From positions 1 through 6,381 of the forward strand of contig JAISVD010000179.1 of NCBI GenBank assembly GCA_031271875.1: 6,381 nucleotides of DNA, in the 5' to 3' direction. A model generated the notes under the pieces. It ran no database searches, was not told the DNA's origin, and was given only the letters and a program-made list of their open reading frames with translations. Below, piece by piece: positions 1-4,311 of this stretch; positions within the stretch are counted from its first letter, which is position 1, and each line of letters opens with the position of its first letter. Source of the DNA: Spirochaetaceae bacterium. GTDB taxonomy: Bacteria > Spirochaetota > Spirochaetia > Treponematales > Treponemataceae. Both the position numbers and the translations under genes were made by a program.

Positions 1-812
1 GGGTCGGAATATCCGGCGGCGGCGCGCTCCAGAAGGATATCGATGATTTTTACCAGGCCGTGGGTATCAGGCTGCTGGAGGGGTACGGTATTACCGAAGC
101 GGCGCCGGTACTGTCGGTGCGCAACTCCAGAAAACCCCGTTCCGGGTGTGTCGGAATCGTCTTTCCTTCGGCGGAGATAAAGATCGTGGCGGAGAAAGAG
201 GGCGTTCCGGTTTCGTCTGACCCGCTGCCGGTGAATACCCTGGGGCTTATCATGGCGCGGGGCGATCAGATCATGAAGGGGTATTACCGTCAGCCGGAAC
301 TGACAAAGCAGGTTATCGACAGCGATGGCTGGCTGAATACCGGAGATCTGGGTATGCTCTCCGCATACAATGAGATAAAGATCACAGGCCGCGCAAAGGA
401 TACCATTGTACTTCTGGGGGGCGAAAACATAGAACCCGCAGTGATCGAAGCTGCCATTAACGGCAGCGGCTTTATCGAGTTCACCGTTGTTCTGGGACAG
501 GACAAAAAGTATCTTGCCGCCCTGATTGTACCCGCGAAGGACGCCCTTACCGATTGGGCCCGGGCAAACGGCCTTGTGTATTCTGATTACCCCGAACTGC
601 TGACACTCCCGGAGACGCAGAATCTCATCCATAATGAGATAACCGCCCGTATTACGGCGGAAAACGGGTTCCGTACCTGTGAGCGGATATACCGGTTCCG
701 GCTGCTCCCGGAGAGTTTTATCCCCGGAAAAGAACTTTCGGCGAAACAGGAGATGATGCGCCACAGGATCAACGATATCTACAAAGCGGAGATCAACGGA
801 CTTTTCGAGTAA
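1..812 (+). CDS. AMP-forming long-chain acyl-CoA (acyl-acid) ligase, C-terminal part, 5' end cut by window
   Basis: This is an adenylate-forming enzyme that activates a carboxylic acid, probably a long-chain fatty acid, to an acyl-AMP and passes it to CoA or another thiol. The frame is open from base 3 to the stop at 810-812, so about 269 C-terminal residues are visible. A GTG at 60 lies inside the open frame and is not the true start, because conserved sequence (SGGGAL, bases 15-32) precedes it. Visible ANL-superfamily motifs, in order, are EGYGITEAAP (bases 78-107), the DGWLNTGDLG motif with the ribose-binding Asp (324-353), and the hinge GRAKD followed by GGENIEP (387-434). The A10-like lysine sits in ELSAKQEMMR near 744. 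The GYGxTEAAP form suggests the long-chain acyl-CoA synthetase subgroup; the exact substrate cannot be told. The family is well supported, the acceptor is not. No clear terminator follows, only a T-rich stretch at 820-852. Confidence 0.88.
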   Translation, partial: VGISGGGALQKDIDDFYQAVGIRLLEGYGITEAAPVLSVRNSRKPRSGCVGIVFPSAEIKIVAEKEGVPVSSDPLPVNTLGLIMARGDQIMKGYYRQPELTKQVIDSDGWLNTGDLGMLSAYNEIKITGRAKDTIVLLGGENIEPAVIEAAINGSGFIEFTVVLGQDKKYLAALIVPAKDALTDWARANGLVYSDYPELLTLPETQNLIHNEITARITAENGFRTCERIYRFRLLPESFIPGKELSAKQEMMRHRINDIYKAEINGLFE

Positions 813-852
813 TACAGCTTTTTGAATAAAATTGAGTTTTTTTACTTTTTTA

Positions 853-881
853 TTGACAACCTGAAAAAGTTGTGCTATATT
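853..881 (+). promoter_or_regulatory. sigma70-type promoter of the intergenic small RNA
   Basis: TTGACA at 853-858 and TATATT at 876-881 are separated by 17 bp, a near-perfect sigma70 promoter. It is preceded by a T/A-rich tract (820-852) that could act as an UP-like element. The expected start is about 887-889. No protein gene on the + strand lies downstream before the terminator at 1056-1096, so the promoter appears to serve a short stand-alone transcript. Confidence 0.75.
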
Positions 882-887
882 TATAGA

Positions 888-1096
888 GAAGAGTAACAAC
901 TACAAGATAGTTATTACTCTCTGATTGGAGTTCTGTGTGGAAGAACTCCGGAGATTGGCGGAATAAATTCCGCAGGGGAGTGCACCGGTTTCGACTGGAG
1001 TGTTGAAGGTGTAACCGGCGTTTCAGGAAAGGGGCATTTTCCCGTCTCCACTGACAGGCTGTTCCGCGTTCCCACGCCGGAACAGCCTTATTTTTT
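888..1096 (+). ncRNA. candidate structured small RNA, unknown family
   Basis: An approximately 209-nt transcription unit is bounded by the promoter at 853-881 and the intrinsic terminator at 1056-1096. It has no convincing protein gene and is packed with hairpins. These are 890-902 with 908-920 (13 bp, one C-A mismatch, loop CAAGA); 927-934 with 942-949 (8 bp, perfect); 958-963 with 968-973 (6 bp, loop TAAA); 985-989 with 994-998 (5 bp around TTCG); and 1027-1031 with 1039-1043. CCGGTT at 985-990 can alternatively pair with AACCGG at 1013-1018. The two ends do not pair with each other, which argues against 6S RNA, and the conserved SRP RNA apical loop is absent. The 3' end overlaps the 3' end of the convergent hisA/I/E gene. 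Regulatory role and targets are unknown. Promoter and terminator are seen directly; that the RNA is made and functional is inference. Confidence 0.6.
1056..1096 (+). terminator. intrinsic terminator of the small RNA
   Basis: AGGCTGTTCCG at 1056-1066 pairs with CGGAACAGCCT at 1078-1088 (11 bp), and the inner CGT/ACG can extend the stem past one bulged C. The stem is followed by TATTTTTT (1089-1096). It works only for + strand transcription, because the other side has no T-run. The right arm touches the stop codon of the convergent hisA/I/E gene (1088-1090). Confidence 0.85.
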
Positions 1097-2407
1097 ATGC
1101 CTGCGGTCAAGTTCGTCGAGAATATCCTTCCAGGACACGCGCTCCCGGTACATGAGAACATTCATAAAATAGAGCAGATCCGCAAACTCCCAGATTACCT
1201 CATCACGGTTTCCGGCTTCGGTAAGTTCTTCGGCCTCTTCCATGATTTTTTCACGAACCCGCTCATCATCGAGGGTTGCGGTGTAGGAACCGGGGCGCGG
1301 GTTGGAAAACCGCTCGGCAATGATGCCGGAAAGGTACTCCAGAGTATAGGGCGGTTGGCCGCTCCCCTGAAAACAGGTCCAGGAACCGGTATGACAGACA
1401 GGCCCTGCGGGTATTACCGTTGCGAGTACCGTATCCCTGTCGCAGTCCGCCCGGAGCCGCACCACCGAAAGGTGATTGCCCGAATGCTCTCCCTTAGTCC
1501 ACAGGACATTGCGGGTTCTGCTCCAGAAGGTCAGTTTCCCGGAATCAAAGGTTTTTTCGAAGGCATCCCTGTTGGCATATCCCATCATGAGCACTTCCCC
1601 GGCAACGCTCTGGGCGATGACCGGGATGAGTTCCGCCTTCTCCCAGTTAAGGCAGCCGATAAAGGCGTCCTTGAGGGAAACAGCTCTCGTGTACAGAGCC
1701 ATGCCGAGCTGTACATCGCAGCCCATTTTTTCAAGTTCCGTGATCTCTTCTACGGATGAAACTCCCCCGGCAGCCACCAGACGGCAGGAGACTGCGGAGC
1801 GCAGAGACCGGACAAGTTCCATATCGGCGCCGGTCATGCACCCTTCCCGCTCCACGCAGGTAAAGAGAAGCTCCGAGGCGTACTGTTCGACCGCCCTGGC
1901 GCCTTCGATAAGGTCGATCCCTGAACTTTCGGTCCACCCCTTTACCGCAATCTTGCCGTGAATGGCGTCAACAGAAACGATCACCCGATCCCGGCCGATG
2001 GCCTCACAAAGCTCCGAGAGAAATGCGGTGTTAACCGCAGCGGTATTTACCGCGGCGGTGTTCACTGAACCGGCGCCCTCCGCAGATCGGAGGAATGCGG
2101 CGGAGCCGACTATCACCTTTTCGGCTCCCAGAGAGACAAGTTCCTTTGCCCGCTTCACATCCCGGATACCTCCGCCGACACGGACATTTCCGCTGCGGAG
2201 CAGCTTTTTCACTATCCCGGAATTCACGGTGACACCGGGCTTGATGGTGTTCCCCAGGGCTGCATCGAGGTCGATGACAGCTACTTCGCCGTACCGGTCA
2301 AATTCCGCGATAAGCTCCTCCGGGTCATCCCGTTCCAGAACCTTTTCCTTTCCGTTTTTTAACTGGACGACCTTTCCGTCCTTCAAATCTATCGATGCAA
2401 TTACCAT
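1088..2407 (-). CDS. hisA-hisIE: HisA-HisI-HisE fusion: ProFAR isomerase / phosphoribosyl-AMP cyclohydrolase / phosphoribosyl-ATP pyrophosphatase
   Basis: This single 439-aa cytoplasmic ORF joins three histidine-pathway enzymes. Residues 1-252 are a HisA (beta/alpha)8 barrel: SIDLKDGK carries the first catalytic Asp (D7), VGGGIRD is the first phosphate site, VSVDAIHGK carries the second catalytic Asp (D147), and AAGGVSS is the second phosphate site. Residues about 254-346 are HisI, with the DCDRD metal motif (321-325) and the Zn ligand region PAGPVCHTGSWTCF (C338, C345). Residues about 354-439 are HisE, with EEAEEL (390-395) and EFADLLYF. HisE hydrolyses PR-ATP to PR-AMP, HisI opens the ring, and HisA isomerises the product. 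HisIE bifunctional proteins are common; HisA fused in front with almost no linker is unusual to me. HisA also contains a tandem VNTAA repeat at 115-129. The start is ATG 2407 with GGAGG at 2412-2416, four bases upstream. Last gene of the operon, 50 bp after hisB. Confidence 0.95.
   Translation of the reverse strand: MVIASIDLKDGKVVQLKNGKEKVLERDDPEELIAEFDRYGEVAVIDLDAALGNTIKPGVTVNSGIVKKLLRSGNVRVGGGIRDVKRAKELVSLGAEKVIVGSAAFLRSAEGAGSVNTAAVNTAAVNTAFLSELCEAIGRDRVIVSVDAIHGKIAVKGWTESSGIDLIEGARAVEQYASELLFTCVEREGCMTGADMELVRSLRSAVSCRLVAAGGVSSVEEITELEKMGCDVQLGMALYTRAVSLKDAFIGCLNWEKAELIPVIAQSVAGEVLMMGYANRDAFEKTFDSGKLTFWSRTRNVLWTKGEHSGNHLSVVRLRADCDRDTVLATVIPAGPVCHTGSWTCFQGSGQPPYTLEYLSGIIAERFSNPRPGSYTATLDDERVREKIMEEAEELTEAGNRDEVIWEFADLLYFMNVLMYRERVSWKDILDELDRRHKK
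2021..2065 (-). repeat. in-frame 15-bp tandem repeat (three copies) inside hisA
   Basis: Three 15-bp units, at 2051-2065, 2036-2050 and 2021-2035, encode VNTAA, VNTAA and VNTAF (residues 115-129). Units differ at a few, mostly third-position, bases. They sit in the loop after VGSAAF (the beta4/alpha4 side of the barrel) and lengthen it by roughly 15-17 residues compared with the usual HisA pattern, where helix residues follow almost directly. Confidence 0.9.
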
Positions 2408-2457
2408 TAATCCTCCAGTTCAGCGGGATAACTCTCCGGCCTCCGTACTATTCCATT

Positions 2458-3111
2458 TCAGCAGATGACGCCCTTTGTGGAGGGTATCACCGTACCCCGC
2501 CGGGGATCCGGAGCAACCGCATCACGGATGGCCCGGGCGGCGGCTTTGAAAAGCGCTTCAATTTTGTGATGGTCGCTTCTGCCGCGGATGATATCCAGGT
2601 GCAGATTGCACCCCGCGGAAGATACAAAGCCCTGCCAGAAATCGGTGACCGTATCGGTCTGAAACGAGGACAGCGAACCTTCGCCTGTACTGACCAGCGG
2701 TACGCCGCTCAGGTCGGGGTTGCATACCAGATAGGGCCGTCCCCCGAAATCCACCGAAGCCCGGGCGAGGGTTTCATCCATGGGATAGATGAAAAAACCT
2801 GCCCGGTATATCCCCGCGCGGTCTCCCAGCGCGGAATGAAAAACTATTCCCAAAGTTATTCCCAGATCCTCAACCAGGTGGTGCTGGTCAACTTCAAGAT
2901 CTCCGCTCATAGTTCCATCGATGTCGAACATTCCGTGGCGGCAGAAAGCGTCCAGCATGTGGGACAGGAATCCGATGGGACAGCGGACTCCGCAGCGCCC
3001 GCTCCCGTCCAGATTCAAGGTGAGCTGAATATCGGTCTCCCCGGTCTTCCGGGCGGCGGCGGCGGTTCGGGGTTTGGAGGAAGCAAGGCTTCCTCCGAAA
3101 ACGGCGTTCAT
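2458..3111 (-). CDS. hisB: imidazoleglycerol-phosphate dehydratase (HisB, IGPD only)
   Basis: This is a 217-aa monofunctional IGPD, catalysing dehydration of imidazole glycerol phosphate to imidazole acetol phosphate in a Mn-dependent oligomer. Family landmarks are KTGETDI (22-28), LDGSG (34-38), HML (51-53), HG (59-60), the metal motif DQHHLVED (75-82), PMDETLA (110-116), SDHHKIEALFKAAARAIR (179-196) and the C-terminal PSTKG (210-214). There is no N-terminal phosphatase domain. One consensus position is altered: the usual FxDHML reads FLSHML, with Ser50 in place of Asp. About 14 residues precede the usual start region (MNAVFGGSLASSKP). The start ATG overlaps the hisG stop (ATGA at 3108-3111), and AAGGAAGG at 3119-3126 lies 7 bases upstream, so translation is probably coupled to hisG. 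Confidence 0.95.
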   Translation of the reverse strand: MNAVFGGSLASSKPRTAAAARKTGETDIQLTLNLDGSGRCGVRCPIGFLSHMLDAFCRHGMFDIDGTMSGDLEVDQHHLVEDLGITLGIVFHSALGDRAGIYRAGFFIYPMDETLARASVDFGGRPYLVCNPDLSGVPLVSTGEGSLSSFQTDTVTDFWQGFVSSAGCNLHLDIIRGRSDHHKIEALFKAAARAIRDAVAPDPRRGTVIPSTKGVIC

Positions 3112-3962
3112 GGCAGAACCTTCCTTAAATCGTATTCAAGAATATCCGTCGCCCCCAGCTCCTTGAGCCGCGGCATCAGGCAGGGAACCTCGCTCTTTTT
3201 TACCGCGATCTTTATGGCGTATCCGTCATCGCCGTACAGGGGAGAAACCGTGGGGCTCCTCATAGAGGGCAGTCCCTTCACCAGCTCCTCAAAACGGGCG
3301 CGGGTGACATTCATCTCCAGCATCACCCGGTCACGGGCGTCGAGCACCGCCTCGAAGAGCATTTTGAGTTCCAGTATCTTTTTCTTTTTATCACTGTCCG
3401 CCAGGGCCGCTTTTGACGCGAACATCCGGGTGGAGCTGGTCATCAGGGTATCCACAATACGCAGCCCGTTCTCCTGAAGGGTTCGTCCGGTGGCGGTGTT
3501 GTCAACGATCATATCGGCGTCATCCGGGGGAAACACTTCGGTGGCGCCGTAGGTGCGGACAATAAGATAATTCAGGCCGGATTTTTCAAGCCAGCGCCTG
3601 GCAAGGGCTTCATATTCGGTGGCAACGATGATCTTGCGGCTCCGCAGCGCCGCATCATCGATCTCCGAGGGGACAGCGGCGACAATACGTACCCTGTCAA
3701 ACCCCAGATCCAGTATCTCTTCAACATCGGCCCCGGTCTCCTCGATCCAATCCCTGCCGGTAAACCCCACGTCATGGGCTCCCAGTTCAAGGAGTTTACC
3801 GATATTCTGGGGCTTCATCACCTTCGCTTCCAGATCATCCTGATTGACAATCGGCCGGTAAGCGCGGTCCGGAAGCTTTATCGAAATTCCCGCTCCGGAA
3901 AACAGCTCCGCGACACTTTCATAAATCCTGCCCTTTGGAAGCAGTATCTTCAGTTTTTCCAT
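3108..3962 (-). CDS. hisG: ATP phosphoribosyltransferase, long form (HisG)
   Basis: This enzyme catalyses the committed step of histidine synthesis, ATP + PRPP to phosphoribosyl-ATP. The chosen start is ATG 3962 (MEKLKILLPKGR), because LKILLPKGRI is the family N-terminus and AGAGGAG lies about 5 bases upstream. The frame stays open to 4058, but that extension runs through leader repeats and is not conserved-looking. The product is 284 aa. The PRPP-binding loop reads IVDNTATGRTL (about 152-162). Residues from about 192 to the end (KKKKILELKMLFEAV to VLP) form the C-terminal ACT-like regulatory domain of the long form, so histidine feedback inhibition without HisZ is expected (family knowledge). 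First gene of the hisG-hisB-hisA/I/E operon; the long leader upstream suggests transcriptional control as well. Confidence 0.95.
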   Translation of the reverse strand: MEKLKILLPKGRIYESVAELFSGAGISIKLPDRAYRPIVNQDDLEAKVMKPQNIGKLLELGAHDVGFTGRDWIEETGADVEEILDLGFDRVRIVAAVPSEIDDAALRSRKIIVATEYEALARRWLEKSGLNYLIVRTYGATEVFPPDDADMIVDNTATGRTLQENGLRIVDTLMTSSTRMFASKAALADSDKKKKILELKMLFEAVLDARDRVMLEMNVTRARFEELVKGLPSMRSPTVSPLYGDDGYAIKIAVKKSEVPCLMPRLKELGATDILEYDLRKVLP

Positions 3963-3967
3963 CGGTT

Positions 3968-3987
3968 CTCCTCTCATTATTTCCGTC
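3968..3987 (-). repeat. 20-bp direct repeat, copy 2 (spans the hisG ribosome binding site)
   Basis: On the minus strand this reads GACGGAAATAATGAGAGGAG and includes the hisG Shine-Dalgarno. It matches the copy at 4015-4034 in 19 of 20 bases. The copies are 47 bp apart, not a multiple of three, so the repetition is not a protein repeat in the long open frame. Confidence 0.85.
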
Positions 3988-3997
3988 CAACCGGAAG

Positions 3998-4011
3998 CGG
4001 AATGTATTCCG
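3998..4011. promoter_or_regulatory. 14-bp palindrome between the two direct repeats, possible operator
   Basis: CGGAAT-GT-ATTCCG is a perfect 6-bp inverted repeat with a 2-bp centre. It sits between the hisG leader terminator and the hisG ribosome binding site, framed by the two 20-bp direct repeats. It could be a dimeric regulator site or a small RNA hairpin; no known operator is recognised. Confidence 0.4.
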
Positions 4012-4014
4012 TAG

Positions 4015-4034
4015 CTCTTCTCATTATTTCCGTC
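4015..4034 (-). repeat. 20-bp direct repeat, copy 1
   Basis: On the minus strand this reads GACGGAAATAATGAGAAGAG. It is the upstream partner of 3968-3987, with one mismatch. It begins a few bases after the terminator T-run. It has a Shine-Dalgarno-like AGAAGAG but no gene start follows it closely. Confidence 0.85.
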
Positions 4035-4040
4035 GGGCGG

Positions 4041-4070
4041 AAAAAAAACGCCGACCATTCGGGGCCGGCG
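4041..4070 (-). terminator. strong intrinsic terminator within the hisG leader (attenuator candidate)
   Basis: Read on the minus strand, CGCCGGCC (4070-4063), loop CCGAAT and GGTCGGCG (4056-4049) form an 8-bp stem with one G-T pair, followed by eight T (4048-4041). It lies between the predicted his promoter (4225-4254) and hisG (3962), and no minus-strand gene except leader ORFs is upstream. It would therefore stop his transcription prematurely unless prevented. Its 5' arm (4062-4068) can pair perfectly over 7 bp with 4122-4128. Its 3' arm can pair over 5 bp (GTCGG/CCGAC) with bases after the T-run. Confidence 0.82.
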
Positions 4071-4078
4071 GCTTCTCT

Positions 4079-4104
4079 TTTTCAGGGATCACATTCCCGG
4101 AAAA
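4079..4104 (-). other. hairpin in the hisG leader upstream of the terminator
   Basis: On the minus-strand RNA a 10-bp stem (UUUUCCGGGA with UCCCUGAAAA, one C-U mismatch) closes a 6-nt loop. It lies directly before the terminator stem, inside the loop that would be closed by the 4122-4128 with 4062-4068 pairing. Function unknown; it may bring those two segments together. Confidence 0.5.
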
Positions 4105-4151
4105 TACAGTATAAAGCATCTCCGGCCCGCAGCTCGGAGGATATCCTGCCG

Positions 4152-4217
4152 CTAGCGGTCATTTTCAGATACAGAGACTGCGCAGTGATGATACTCATAC
4201 AGTAATTGTATATTCAT
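4152..4217 (-). CDS. possible his leader peptide with tandem His codons
   Basis: A 21-residue ORF begins MNIQLLYEYHHC and ends at TAG 4154-4152. Residues 10 and 11 are consecutive His codons (CAT CAC, 4190-4185). It is the first ATG after the predicted his promoter and lies upstream of the leader terminator, the position expected of an attenuation leader peptide. The nine bases just after the His codons (4174-4182) can pair with 4128-4135, next to the segment that competes for the terminator arm. Weak points: only two His codons (enterobacterial hisL has seven), no Shine-Dalgarno, and a predicted transcript start almost on the ATG, which would require leaderless initiation. A second overlapping ORF (4082-4198, 38 codons, no His) starts at another ATG and also lacks a ribosome binding site. 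Confidence 0.4.
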   Translation of the reverse strand: MNIQLLYEYHHCAVSVSENDR

Positions 4218-4224
4218 TGTTGTT

Positions 4225-4254
4225 ATTTAAGCCTATAAGAGAGGGGTATGTCAA
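4225..4254 (-). promoter_or_regulatory. predicted promoter of the histidine operon
   Basis: On the minus strand, TTGACA (4254-4249), an 18-bp spacer and TTAAAT (4230-4225) fit sigma70. A weaker alternative is TATAGG (4237-4232) with TTGCCT. Transcription would begin near 4218, giving a leader of about 255 nt before hisG. The -35 box is only 21 bp from the divergent fic -35 box. Confidence 0.6.
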
Positions 4255-4275
4255 GGCAATTACTCTCCAATATGA

Positions 4276-4304
4276 TTGCCAGCCTCCACGGCGGCTGTTA
4301 TACT
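4276..4304 (+). promoter_or_regulatory. predicted promoter of the fic gene
   Basis: TTGCCA (4276-4281), a 17-bp spacer and TATACT (4299-4304) fit sigma70 well. The transcript would start at about 4310-4312, on or next to the ATG at 4312, implying a leaderless mRNA. The TTG of the -35 box also opens the longest frame, but as a promoter element it is unlikely to be the start codon. Confidence 0.62.
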
Positions 4305-4311
4305 GATTATT

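Noticed and set aside
888..1096. Identification of the small RNA as tmRNA, 6S RNA or SRP RNA
   Set aside because: No tag ORF, pseudoknot region or CCA end at tmRNA length; the ends do not form a 6S closing stem; the SRP conserved loop is absent.
1097..1961. + strand open frames opposite hisA/I/E
   Set aside because: They are antisense to a gene with intact catalytic motifs, and neither has a family-like motif.
2395..3477. Long + strand open frame of 360 codons opposite hisA/hisB/hisG
   Set aside because: It lies antisense to three clear his genes and its translation shows no recognisable domain; it is a shadow of GC-rich coding sequence.
3963..4058. N-terminal extension of hisG to ATG 4058
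   Set aside because: It runs through the direct repeats and palindrome. HisG proteins start at the MEKLKILLPKGR position, where a good ribosome binding site exists.
3963..4218. T-box riboswitch in the hisG leader
   Set aside because: The conserved T-box bulge sequence (TGGNACCGCG type) before the terminator is not present.
4276..4311. TTG start for fic at 4276
   Set aside because: The TTG is the first half of the likely -35 box, has no ribosome binding site, and adds residues not typical of Fic N-termini.
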